From NCBI RefSeq assembly GCF_019649055.1, contig NW_026570327.1, positions 1-64,000 on the forward strand: a DNA stretch of 64,000 nt. Direction: 5' to 3'. This document shows, in pieces, positions 21,411 to 34,300 of the stretch. This stretch comes from Paramacrobiotus metropolitanus (taxonomy: Eukaryota > Tardigrada > Eutardigrada > Parachela > Macrobiotidae). The notes under the pieces are model-generated. The model was given only the letters and a program-made list of their open reading frames with translations, did no database searches and was not told the origin of the DNA. Each line of letters opens with the position of its first letter. The stretch's first letter is position 1. The position numbers and the translations under genes are program-made.

Positions 21411-24400
21411 ATGCCGCCGAAGCGAAAAGTTATCGCTAAGAAAACTGCGCCGAAGAAGGCTGCGCCTGTTTCCGCAAAAACACGCGGAAAACCTCCCACC
21501 AAGAAGGCAACTGCTGCGAGTGCCAAGAAGAGCGCCACCACATCCGCTGCCCAACCGGATGTCGACTGGTCATCTTTGACAGTGGCCAAGTTGAAGGAAG
21601 AACTGGAAGCGCGTGATCTCGACACATCTGGGAAAAAGGCCGATTTGATAAGACGCTTGGAAGAGGCGGACGAAGGTATGTACTATGTACTACTACTTTA
21701 CAATAAACTACACTGTGCTATTTTATTTTATTATTTTTAATTTTTTCGATCCATTTATTTTTTCTGTTTGTGTATTTTCATGTATTTATTTACATTAACT
21801 GTTTATTTCAGTTTTATTTGGTAGCGATTGTTTCTTATTTTGCATTTATTACAATTTGTATAATACTGCATACTATGTAGCATACAAATACTACCAAATT
21901 TTCATTTATTTTATCCATTTGTGTATTTTCATGTATTTATTTACATTAACTGTTTATTTCAATTTTATTTGGTAGCGATTGTATCTCTCTTTCTTTCTGA
22001 ATTATTTTCGTCTTATTATTTGCGTTTTCGTGTCCTTTTTATTTTCTCGGGTATTACTGCAGTGTGGGTTTGTACACCGTAACCTTTTTTTCTATTAGAT
22101 GAAAGTGGCCCGTCGACGAAGAAAACCAAAGCCTCGGATGGTCAGCCGAAATCCGTGATCCAGAAAGCTATCGATAAACTGAAAAAGTCCAATAAAAATA
22201 AAGCGGCTGTTTCCTATAAAGTGGACACCCTGGCGGCCAGCCAGAATCCGGGAATTTATGCCGGAGTGCACGAGGATTACTCCTTTATGCTGAACCAGAC
22301 CAATATCGGGAACAACAATAATAAATTTTACGTGGGTCAGCTCCTGCATCGGAACGATGGGAAATTCGACGTTTTTACAAAATGGGGACGAGTGGTACGT
22401 TTGAGTTTAAAAAGCTTTCTAAAAATGTTTGCATTCGATTGCTCATATTTCTTTTTACAGGGTGAGCCCGGCGCCGTCCAGTTTCTCGGCCCATCTGACA
22501 TTACCGAGGCTATTCAGGCGTTCGGGAAAAAATTTCACGATAAGACCGGCAATAAATGGGAAAACCGGGATGACTTCCAACCTAAATCTGGTAAATACAC
22601 TCTACTGGAAATGGAAGCCAGTGATGAAGATACCAGTGCTACCGTGGCCGTTGACACTTCGGTAAATGCCTTTAAAAAGCGGTTGGCTATTTTAGTAGCT
22701 GTGGTGTTTGATTAATTAATAAAAAGTTTTTTATGCATATATTTTACCATAAAAAAATAATTCATTGGATAAATCAAATAGTTGTAAAAACTACCAGATT
22801 TATTTTCATCTCTAGCAACATTCGCTTGCGTTTTAGAACCAAATTGTTGGTGACCCCAAAGCCAAGTGTTCCTTAGAAGAAGTGACCCAAGATTTGGTGA
22901 ATCTCATTTTCGATCACGATATGTTCAACGATGCTATGCAGAAGCTGAATCTGGACACGAAAAAGATGCCGTTGGGTAAATTGAGCAAATCCCAAATTGC
23001 GCGAGGATTTGAAGTTCTGGAGAAAATTGAAAGCGCGTAAGTCAAGCCGATCCTGTTCTGAATAATAAAATGTCCTGCTGTTAATCTTTTTCTGTTACCT
23101 TGAACGTTTTCTTGTTGATTAGACTGAAGGATGGAGATGCGACAAATGCTACGTTGACACAGCTTTCCAATGAGTTTTACACGGTTATTCCGCACGACTT
23201 CAAGCGGTCGCGTCCGCCGGTGATTGACAGTCTGGGCACGGTGCAGGATAAATTCGACATGTTGGCTACGCTGGGCGATATTGAAATCGCCCAGGAAATG
23301 CAGAAGAGCCAGAAAGGCAGCAGTCAGAAACACCACCCTTGCGACATTAAATACGACTTGCTGAAGTGCAAACTGCATTTAGTGGATTCTTCCAGTAAAG
23401 AATTCAAGGTACTGTACCATGGAATACAGATACATATGTTTTTTATTAATGTTTTACCATTTTGAATTACCATTTTTATTACAATTCTGGAAAGCCGCAT
23501 TAACTGCACTTAATGACTGATTTTTTATACTTATTTTGACGTTGACAAAATAATTGAATTTTGCTATAGATGGTTCTTAATACTGCGAGTAGACGGTGGG
23601 AAAAAAATTTAGGAATCCCAGTTTTTTACAATCACAATTTTGCAAATTTCGCTTATTGAAAACTTTTTTAAAGGAAGGAAATTTGCTGCAGGTGATTCAA
23701 AAGTACTTCGACAGTACGAAATGGAATAACAGCAACATGAAGTTGAAGCACATCTGGGAAGTGGACCGCGAAAGCGAAGGCCCCCGCTTTAAAAACCACA
23801 ATACCATCCAACACCGTAAACTATTATGGCACGGCACCAATGTGGCCGTCGTCGCCGCCATCCTGAAGACGGGTCTGCGCATCATGCCGCACAGTGGCGG
23901 TCGCGTGGGTAAAGGCATCTATTTCGCATCGGAAAATGCCAAAAGTGCCGGCTACAGTACGTACTAATAAGTTGTAAACCGGTGGAGATCTTACATGCCT
24001 AAATCTGTATATGTTAACAGCTCGTCCGGCGAAGAACACCGGTTTGATGTTCCTGAATGAAGTGGCATTGGGGAATGAATGGGAAATCACCCAGGATGAT
24101 TCTAGTTTGGTCTCAGCTCCCAGTGGTTATGATTCCGTAGTGGCGCGCGGTCAAGTTGAACCCGGTATGTAAACAATGCCATCTAGAATTGTTTTACCTT
24201 CATGCTTTATCCTTGGTAGTGTGCTTTCCAGTTTTACGGAATTTCTCTAATAACAACCTTTTTCATTCGGACAGATCCTAAATTTGATGTGAAGTTGAAA
24301 TTCGACGGACATGAAGTGATCATTCCGCAAGGCAATCCTATCCAGCAGGGCAAATTCAACCGCAGCAGCTTCAGTCAGAGCGAATACCTGGTATACCGGG

Positions 24401-24459
24401 AAAGCCAAGTCAGAATACGTTACCTGCTGGCATTCGACTGGGGATATCCTGGATTTTAA
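21411..24459 (+). CDS. PARP3: PARP3-type mono-ADP-ribosyltransferase with SAP domain
   Basis: PARP3 is a nuclear ADP-ribosyltransferase activated by DNA breaks. Eight exons in consistent phase are 21411–21675, 22099–22394, 22461–22661, 22837–23036, 23123–23408, 23692–23956, 24021–24164 and 24275–24459. They give 613 residues (human about 530–540). The order is a Lys/Ala/Pro-rich basic tail (1–48), a SAP DNA-binding domain (54–88, LTVAKLKEELEARDLDTSGK), a WGR domain (WGR at 184–186), the helical regulatory domain and the catalytic domain. The H-Y-E triad is present: H463 (LLWHGTN), Y493 (GKGIYFAS) and E589 (SEYLVYRESQ). GLRIMPHSGGRVGKGIYFAS and the SEYLVYRESQ ending match PARP3 better than PARP1 or PARP2. 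Human PARP3 has no SAP domain; plant PARP2-type enzymes do. Candidate AATAAA: 24896–24901. Confidence 0.93.
21768..21981. repeat. 64-bp direct repeat in PARP3 intron 1
   Basis: Copies at about 21768–21831 and 21918–21981 are identical over 64 bp except for one base. They run from TTGTGTATTTTCATG to GGTAGCGATTG and lie 150 bp apart, pointing to a recent local duplication. Confidence 0.85.
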
Positions 24460-25121
24460 GAGTGGTTTGCAGATCGTACTATTGCTTCTCGCACAGATAG
24501 TTGCAGCTTTTGTCCTTGTGAAAGAGATTATGATATATCATAATTATACTACTAATCGCAGTGTTTCACAGATACAGTGTATATGTTCCGTTACTTCCAT
24601 ATGAGTTGCCTGTTTTGATTATCCTTCTTATTTTATTTTTTCGTGTTCGGTTATACGCAAAACTTTAACGACATGACTGTTAGATGACGGGGTATATGGC
24701 TTGGAATTCGGTTACGAGTTGCGTTTGTCGAATTATAAAGCAAGCTACTTGAGTGGTCTTTTTCTGATGGTGAACTGTAATTCAAAAATCGGATTACCAT
24801 ATACTACATCAAAAAGCACTAATGGCAAGTACCGTTGGGGTTTGTTGATTAAAAGGTCATCGTATGTACACCTATTTAGCTTCATCTGTGGTTTTAATAA
24901 AAAATAGTTTACTTTAATCGAGGTGGTCATCTCCACAGGGTTGTTGATGCCGTTTCTGTTTTACCTGAAATTTTATTCCAAACATTTGACAAATTATGCA
25001 AAATTATATTTTCAGTGTGGACATGTCTATCAGTTTATTTCCATCTCCCAATTCAGCTGTTAACAACCAAAACAAAAGAATTAAAATTTGTTTAACTTCT
25101 TCAATATGCATCGGCAAAAAC
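24460..25121. other. Intergenic between convergent PARP3 and receptor genes
   Basis: Both genes end here, so it should be mostly 3'UTR. Candidate polyadenylation signals are AATAAA at 24896–24901 on plus and its complement TTTATT at 24972–24977 for the minus-strand receptor. No further gene was seen. Confidence 0.5.
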
Positions 25122-28100
25122 TTAAAAAACGCTATCCTTGCTGAGTTGTCGTGTGGCCTGCTGTTTGATCATAACGGTTTTCTCCGTGGCCTCTGAGCCG
25201 CCGCCGTTATCCATATGATTACCGGCCGGCACTGCCGTGGAGTACACGTGGGTGGTCTCGGTCAAGGAGAAACCCAGGCTGTCTTTGTTGCCTTCCCGCC
25301 CTTTCCGCTTGAGGGCCTGTGACAGACGAAGGGAGCGGCTGCGGATGAAACCGGTGGCCGTTTCCGCACCGCTCATGTCTGTCCGCTCAAAGTCCACGGC
25401 ATGGGTCGGTGAGCGGAGTTGGCCGCACAGGAGGAGATTCTTGAAGCTGCTCCGGAAGCCCGGATGGGCGGCGGCATAGATAAACGGGTTCAGACAAACA
25501 TTGGAGTAGGCCAGAACGTGGGCGGCGATCTGTACCGGCACGGAGACCGTGTCCACCGGGTACAGATCCAGAGATTTCAGAGCCAGTATAAAGGTAATTG
25601 GACTCCTGCATATTAACAAATTATACAATCGAAGAAATATAAACTTCCACTTAATGAAATGTGTTTATGAATTGTGAATGTATCGCATTGTGCAAGTACA
25701 AATATATGGTAAAATTATATAACTTTGTATGTTTATTAATGACACTTTTGAAATCTTTGAAATTTAACTATATATACCGAAGCACGAATCTGTGCCTACT
25801 GTACTTGACCTTAAGTCCAAAAGCTGAAGTACTTTGTATTAACAGAGATACCTAGAACACTTTCCGAGCCGTGTAAGCGGGATCAGTTTACATAAATTAT
25901 TCGTTACTGAATTTACTGAATTATGTATTTCTTACCAGCACAAAATAAAAATAATCACGACCGCAATAACCATTCGCGTAACGCGCTTCTTGGAGCGGTT
26001 GCCTTCGTTTGAGCGGTGCCCGACCGGGCCACGAATATCCCAGAGTCGTCGCAGCATAATGAAATACAGCGATGATATTATTGTCACCGGTAATATAAAA
26101 AACGTGCCCAGGAAGGCCAATCTGAAAAAGCAAAAACTTTATTGTCATCGTTAATCAATATGAATGAAAGCGAAATTAAGTGGCTCGAGCTGGTATTGAT
26201 TTCTGGGATAGATGGATAACAATATGCGATAGAGTAGACAAAATCTGCAACTATATTACGCTAGTACGGTGATTACCAAAGCCATGGCGTCCCATGCATG
26301 TAATGTGTCTGTTCCATTTTTTGTGTCCTTTGGCATTTTATAAATTTTGTGGTATCATGACGGTGGATTACCGTAATTGAATTACAATAGTGCGACATAT
26401 AGACTACGCAAAGAAAATACTTGCACGGCAATAATACTTAACAATGTAAGCAATCGATTAACGATTATCGAAAATACTACTGTTACCTGCATAAAGTTAC
26501 ATAACTGGCCAATTTCTAGGAAATTACATCAATATCTCGATTATCGTCAATTTTCTTATTTACCGAGCAGAGGACCAGTGCAATCTGCCCGTGATGCAAA
26601 AACTGCAAAAAGCTGTTGATATCGCTTTTCTTCAGTACATGGTGTTATGAAAAACCATTGGATCTGAATAATTACTAAGAGAATTACAGGTCGATTCCGA
26701 AATATAAAGAGATAATGTGCAAGACGTACCGGAAACTAATTTCATCATAGACCAGATAATGGAACATACAGGGCACCGATTGTTCACAATCATGTATGGG
26801 TAATTTAACAATTCCATGCGCCAGGATCAGCGGAATATTAGCCGACATGATGACCACCCACTGGATGCCTATTGCTATGTAGGTATTCTTTTGCGTTCGT
26901 AAGGTCATGGAGGATATCGGGTGTACCACAGCTGTACATAAAGCAAAAAAATAAAATTAATTTATATATGCAGAGTACAGATTGCGTTAAGCTGTGCCAA
27001 AGATCAATAATTTATTGCCAACATGTATGTTTATGGTAATAATGTTTGGGGAGTATTTTTAATCATCGGTGGACCCCGAAAATATCCACCATGGGCAAAT
27101 AACATTTTCCCTCGTGCGCCCGCGAGAGACGGAGTTCACAACGCAAAATCCCAGTTGTAATGCGATAGTGTGACACCCCGTACACTACAACATTACACTC
27201 ACGCACTCACCCAGGTATCGATCCACCGACATCAGCACCAGCGTGTACACGCTGGAGTACGCACAGACATGGATGAGATATTGGACGATTTTGCACCAGA
27301 TTACACCAAATGGCCATTCCCGAAACACATAATCGGCGGCGGTGTAAGGCACGCAGAAGACGATGAATAATAAATCGGCACACTGTTCCGGGATCACCCG
27401 AGAAAAAACACACACATAGTATAAAGGTTGATATCCATATGACGGGACAGCATATTTTGTCATTATTTATTAAAACATCTGACACGTAGTATGTGCATAA
27501 TTTATAATTAGCGTTATTTGCGAGATGCGTCACCTGACAAGGTCGCCTTTTATCCAAAAACCGGAGGCATTTCACTTGTACTTAATTAAAAAGTGCATTC
27601 TATTAAATAACGCCAGCAAGCTTATTTGTTTCCATAAGGGAGAACGTGTCGTGACAAATGAAAACAATTTATTTTTTCAATCAAAAAAGTAGATTGTATC
27701 GCAAAAACTAGATCTGCCAGCACAAAACTTATTGTGATAACATTAAAACGAGGAAGAAGCAACCAGTCTGCACTCTGCAGAAAGGTTACGCTTTAATAAA
27801 CTGTAATAAATACGCCTATGTTTTTTGTTAGCGGCATATAAATGCTTTGTGCGGCTATGTTTACAATTTTTGCGCAATTACATGCGGCAGTAGATCACTG
27901 ATGTGCCTCGCTTACCGCTAAATTGACAATTAGCAGATTAGTGCTATTGCGGATTTGTTTTGCTCGCTTCCCAAGTACAATGATAATGACAAAGGCGTTG
28001 CCGATAAATCCCAGAACAGCAATCACTCCAAATAAAACCTACCGCGAACAACAGGAAGTGAACAAATGTTTAAGACGTCTTCAATGCACTGCAGCGTCAT

Positions 28101-28268
28101 CAGTGATGACAATAGCTGTCCGCCTACCGGAACGGCAATGGACACGGCATTACGTAGACGTCGATCGTCTTGATAGTCGTAATTCGGCTGCGCTGTGCAA
28201 TTAGCTGCTGGATCCGGATCGACTGTTAATGCTGCCGCCGCATCCATGGACATACTGCTGACGGTCAT
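25122..28268 (-). CDS. Allatostatin-A/galanin-type neuropeptide GPCR
   Basis: This is a rhodopsin-family peptide receptor of the plasma membrane. Six exons in consistent phase are 28268–28128, 28038–27916, 27382–27211, 26931–26730, 26121–25936 and 25605–25122, giving 435 residues. TM1 is GFIGNAFVIIIVL and TM2 CADLLFVIFCVPYTAADYV. TM3 ends in DRYLAVVHPIS (DRY at 142–144). TM5 is FFILPVTIISSLYF. TM6 is CWSPITFILALKSLDLY, after the basic SKKRVTRMV loop, and TM7 is YSNVCLNPFIY (about 308–318). LVLMSVDRYLAVVHP, KKRVTRMV and ALKSLDLY are typical of insect allatostatin-A receptors. The N-terminus has a candidate N-glycosylation site (NCT). The ATG at 28266–28268 is one of three close choices. An acceptor at about 28365 suggests a 5' non-coding exon upstream. 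The ligand is inferred from family only. Confidence 0.9.
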
Positions 28269-28379
28269 GACACTCTGCCTCGTGGTCCACTCAGCCAGAC
28301 CGGCTAGCGGGGGCGGAAATGCTCGCCGAGGAGTGCTGTTCCTCAAGAAGGGAATTCTAGGATGATCTGTAATAATTCT

Positions 28380-31300
28380 GCACAGTCAACAAGAAATATA
28401 TCGTTACATTTAATCCAGCGTGGAAGATCAAAATTAGGGGCAGAAATGTTTATGTATATATATATTTTGCATTATCGCGCTAATTACCATACGAGAAAAT
28501 TATCCATATAGCTATAGTGTAAATAATTATAGGCATTATTTTATGTACACACAGTTAAAACTGCTTGCGTTGTATAAATGTGCATGCAAGCAGTGTAAAA
28601 TGTAATGTTTGACGCAGGATTAATGACGATGAAAATTTTATGCCCGCACGGCTGCACATGCAACTACAACGTCGTGGATATAAATACTTCATACGTCGTT
28701 GATATATAAATACATCATACGAGACTTACGAGTAATATAATTAGCTATGATGAACATGTGCCGCAATTTTTTTTGTAGAAATTTTTGATTGTATTGCAAA
28801 TTCTAATCAATTCTACTACCTAAATAAAAACGCTGTTGCTGACCAAAGTTTGTTTGTCTAACTCATAACAGAGACGTAGCCGCAACAGAATGCAAACGTA
28901 ATGATCATGAGGTATTCGTACCTTTAACTCGCTGCATTACGATAGCGGCATTACATCAATCCCAAAAATTTTAAGCGTATGATATTGTGTACAGCATTCG
29001 TCAGCTGGATGAAAGTCCGAATCCGTACACCAACGCATGCATCCTTGCAGCGGCTCAATTAAGCGCGCCAGGGTAGATAACAAATTAATGTCAAAGTAAC
29101 ATTTTTTGTCTCCATCCACACAAGAAGCCTTTGAAAAACTCGACACACTGCGAATTATCAGCCTACACAAAAGTTCATTCGATACTGAACTGCGCGTGTA
29201 AGTTGGTGTAACGTTCAGCAGGCGCGCCTGCCAGGCTCAATACATATGAGAAACGGTAAGCCAATCCAGAGTTAGTAGTGTAATGGTATTTCCGTTACAC
29301 TACCTTAACTTCCGGCTGTCTGCTATTGTACCGGAAACAGCTGTATTCATCCAGGAATAATCGTGGCTAAATCTTTGAGTGTATGTTTGTGCTAAAGAGC
29401 CAACAAACCAGCTGGCCATCACAGCACGTCATATTTGGGAGGTTGGTTGGTGTTTCGTAATTGTACTACTACACTGCCGGATAATAATGGAGTAACACAG
29501 TGCACCGGCTTATTAGTTCGCCGAATCATTATTATTACTCCCCATTGACAAACTGACATTACAATTCGTAATTCGATTAGGCCGGGCATGACAAATTAAA
29601 TTGCAGCAGATAAATGCAATTATCAAGGCGATATTTGCCGGTAATGGTGTCCAGTATCAACGTAATCAATATATGCGCCTCATTTTTTGTGCGGCCACCA
29701 AAGGTTCTTTTGCTTAATCGGTTTTCTGACGTCGATTGTGTACGACTGGTGGATTGTTTAATATGGAAAAGCACTAGCAGTGTAGCACCTTCTCTGATAA
29801 AATCGATGCATAGTGCAAACAAAAGAGCCATGTAATTGTTATTTTTTGTCGGAAACTAAGTTCACTCATCAAATTTTTTATTGACAATGGAATTGCTAAT
29901 CACGGAGAATATCGATTACTATTGAGCATAGTATGTTCAAAGAGATATACGCCGATCATAAACAAAACTACGCACTGTTCCACACTGAATCGTATGCTTG
30001 CAGATATCTTACAATTACTCTTAAAAATCGTACAGATGCGTTCAAAATATTTAGAGTTCAACCAGTTGCTTTCGTACGAACATCAATAAAATTGTTGTAA
30101 TGCTGTAAACAATTTGTAGGCATATGGTTAACGTAAACATATTACATAATCATATACACGCAATCGTAATTGTTTTTTCTTATGTAAGACGCTCGGTAAA
30201 AATCAAAAACCCAGTTTTTGAAAAAATCCCCTACGAACGTCTATATTGTCAGTTTTCGTTCTTAGATTAAACTATGCAATAAAAAACAGTCATAATTTAT
30301 TAATTTTGTGTTTTCGTAATGATCCACTCCCGCAAAACAATGCTCAACGCAGTTATTATATAAGACGGTCAGTTCATAAAAGACGCTAATTAATCGGCAA
30401 CTCTCTAACCGATGCCGGTTTTTGCCGGTGATCTTGCGGCTCAGCAGTCGAATGGCATTCACACACTGCAGGATGATACATACTACACACTAAAATGGAG
30501 AACACATTTTTTGCCGGGATTTTCTTCCACTTGGGTGCCTTTCGCGGGCCCCTACGCCGCATCACAACCAACACAATCCCCGGGAATGGTTAGTGGAGCA
30601 TGAGCGCATCAGCTCTGGGGAATATACGATATAGTCTGGCAACAGACAGTGTGAAAGTATCTTTCCTAACCGTTGCCCTCCCTTCTGCCCGTCAGCGCGG
30701 CCGCAACCGAGCAGCGACAACGTAAACGTTGAGGCGTGCGGGGGGTGGAGCGTGTTGGGGAGTGGAATTGGAAAATGAGCCCGCGTGCCACCGACACAGC
30801 CCCTATCAATCATCCGCCAGCCCCGTGGGAACACTTTCTCACCAGTCCCGCGCAATCTCAACAAACTCCTGCAGTTTTTCGCGCTCGCGACTTCTTCGAT
30901 TGCGAGTGCCCAGCCATCGTGGTTGGCAAGAAAACGTAAAAAAACCGATTCATATATAGAAGTGTAGATAGTTGTTAGTGATAGGTACATGCAGCTATTA
31001 CTTGTTCACTGTTTTCGCAGGTATTAGCAAAATATAGATATTTGATAATTATATATAAGCTCTGTTCACTATATTTTGAAATCAGCGCCGAAAGACAAAA
31101 AATGTCTGCTCGTACGCATCTGCATAAAAATTTTTCTTCTAAAAATAAAAGACATGGAAGTACTCGAATTACGAATTTCGCGAAATTATTTTAAATTGTG
31201 GTAAAAAATTAACATTGATCGGTCATTTTATTACAGTTTTTGTTACGGGTAAAGTCGAGTTGCTAAGAACTTCATACAGCATCAGGCGAACACTGATGAA

Positions 31301-34300
31301 CAAGAGCGATGCGCTTATAAGGCGGCTGACGTAATTGCCAACAGGAGGAAAAAGATTGGCTCAATAGGATAATTACCTGTAAATGGATAACTGGAAAATG
31401 TACAAGTGTACCATTTTACATGTGGCAGTGTTTGATTGCAGCACAAAAGCGGGGATTTGGTTAATTGAGGTTTACCACGGAAAAAGAACATTGGACTAAC
31501 GGCTGCAAATTATAACGACACAGACGGAAATGCAAGTTCGGTATCATGGGACCTAATTAGATAGCGTTTACCGCAGGGGTCACTATATTTACCCGTTTCC
31601 GGCTATTTATCCATGGCGCATTCTGTTGAATAATACACGAAATTCCGCAGCATCTGTTTGAACGCTTTTACCACGATTTTATTACAGCATGATTCTCCTC
31701 ACGCAAGAGTCAGAAAATTGGGACACACTATGCAAAATATTCCCTTTAGGAAAACTGAAACAATTGTTTCGAAAATTTCAATGGTTGGTACTCAGCGTAA
31801 ATTTGCATTCGGCATCTTGCGACTTGCTTTGTTTGACATAGCAAAAAAAAACTGAAATAGCTGTTCGCCGTAATGTACTTAATACAATGCCGGTATCCGC
31901 GAAACTGGCGCTTTCCACAGATTGGTAGCTGAATCTGTACAAGCATAAGGGTTCTTTACGGGATAGAGCGGTCTTTCTTTAAGGCTCCTACACTCTCATC
32001 GTGTGCGCCTCATTAAATAGTCAATGAGAACGAAATCAATTAAACCTACCACTAACTGGCCGAGCATTTTCTCCGTTTCTTGCCAGTGCGTGGAAGATCC
32101 CGAATACTCTCCAGGGTATTGTCACCATCAAGCCGGCGGAATCTTAAGATGGCCATAAACAAAAACCGCGCGGTTTTGCGTACTTGAGTACGTCTTCATG
32201 CCGCCATGAAATGATATTGCGGACACGATGCACTGTAATATTAAGCCGGCGATCAATGCCGGGGTCATATACACTGCTCGTTGTAAATGCATTTCGTAAA
32301 GCGTCAAATTAAATCTTGTGTCGTCTTTGATGATTACGTAACAATCAATTTCGGTTTTTTGTTGGAGCAGCTGGTTATAAAAGTATTTAATATGGAAAAA
32401 ACCTAGCAGGCTTTCTGCCCAAAAAGATATTTAGTACTGCTTATGGCAACGCATTTAAGGTTTTTGGTTTGCATACAATGTTCCGTTAATTTCATTAAAT
32501 GTTAATAAAGACATATGAACCTTTCACGAGATGTACAAAGTCTACCGCAGCTTTGTACAGAAAATGCACAAGCAGATGGTAATGCCATTCAAAGTGATGT
32601 ACATGAAGTAAATTTGATCAGAATGTAGTTTCCGGTGCGGTGCATCGGGCGCAGACACATGTAGGATACGCATAGGTCGCGTAGAGTGAACGTGCCGCTT
32701 GTCTAAATGTTTTGGCTAAAGGCATTTTGACGAATGGTTCGGGCCCGCGCGTTTTGCTGTTTGTGTGTGAGCCTTGTAGATGGGATGATCCGCATTTGAC
32801 CCATCTTCCTGTATTCTATCCGATTACCATTAGACGCGGACTGCGATAAGATTGTTCAATATGGTTAGTACGCTTTGCACCACTAACTGCTGGCTTTTAT
32901 TCACTTGCCAAATAACCCACATCCGCCTTTACATACACCGGAAGACCCATTCCATATATTCAATTTCTCCACTTGTGTCTGTGACCATTTTTCTCTTTTA
33001 CAAGATGTGCATACATTTCACATTTGAGTAAAGGAGCTGGGAGGAGAGAGCAATTTATGGCTCTCGTAATTCACCACTACATTAAGGTTTCCATCGTTTA
33101 TTTATCATGTCACTTTATATATATCGTACCCAATCAAAACCCAGGCAGAATCCAAACAGTTATGCAATACCACGCCAAACTCCCGGTTTTTTATACGCAG
33201 CTGTCACTGCGTGCACTTTCATTTTGCATTGTTTGCTACTTAAAAAGTGTAGCGAACACTCCAAATAAGCCATGATAAAAATCGTTTCCAGCCGGTAAAA
33301 GCCCGCTTAACTATGTCGATGTGAAAGACATACACAAATTTAACCATTTTATCGCATATACAATTGTTTATACAGATATGGTATGATGCAGTTTGCAGAT
33401 TCCAAGGTCAGATTTTGTAACCAGAAAATTTATCTAAATTAACGACTGGCTGCGAATAAATTGTCCTTCATAAATTGTAACTAAAAAGTTTTCCACGAAT
33501 CGGGAAATGCCATGCACAAAAGCCGGCTTCCAAATTGACGATCGTATAGTACTGTGGATGCGGGACAGTGAAGTGGTATGTTGATTTATGCGGACGCATG
33601 GGCGAATGATTGCGGCAGCAATATAGGTCCTTTGCATAGCTGCGTTTTCATGGAACTTATGTCCATCAAAGGGATCTCACAAATTGGACGTTCGTGCTCG
33701 GCATTACTCGTTGCTCAACTAGTTGAGAAAGATCCCCTGATCTTGTGTTGCACATATATATACAGTAGTTGGGCTTCTTTAACACGTTTCTCCCATTCCT
33801 CGCCGTATAGTGTAGTGTTATGTGTGAATGTAGAGTTCGGGATAAGTCAAGGGTGAAATTGTGAGCTTGACGCTCATTTCCGCCAGCAGAATTAAAGTAA
33901 CTCGCGTGATGATTAACACAACATCGTAGCCTTACATCATGCATCATTTGTATGGGTGCTTTAAATGCCCGACGGATTAACGCTATCAATCGTGGCAATA
34001 TTTAATGGCTGTGTTAGTAAGAAAAAATAATTCGTAAAGCTAATTAGATGGCTGAAGAATTAACTATAACAGGGAATAATTTACAGTGTTGTAACAATAA
34101 TTTATCCCCGGTAACATAATATAGTCCCACGTACCTCCTAAATGCAATTATGTATCAGAAGATGTTTGATTTGTATTGAACTAGTGTGCTCCTGATAAGT
34201 TTTATCGTTTTGATTCTTGTCATCGTTATTAATTTGCTGCTCCTAACGTAACATATACAGCTTCGATATTATCTGCACATATCTGTAAGGTTACCGCACT

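Noticed and set aside
30562-30990. 142-codon minus-strand frame in a GC-rich patch
   Set aside because: Competing frames on the opposite strand are just as long, there is no motif, and no splice partners were found.
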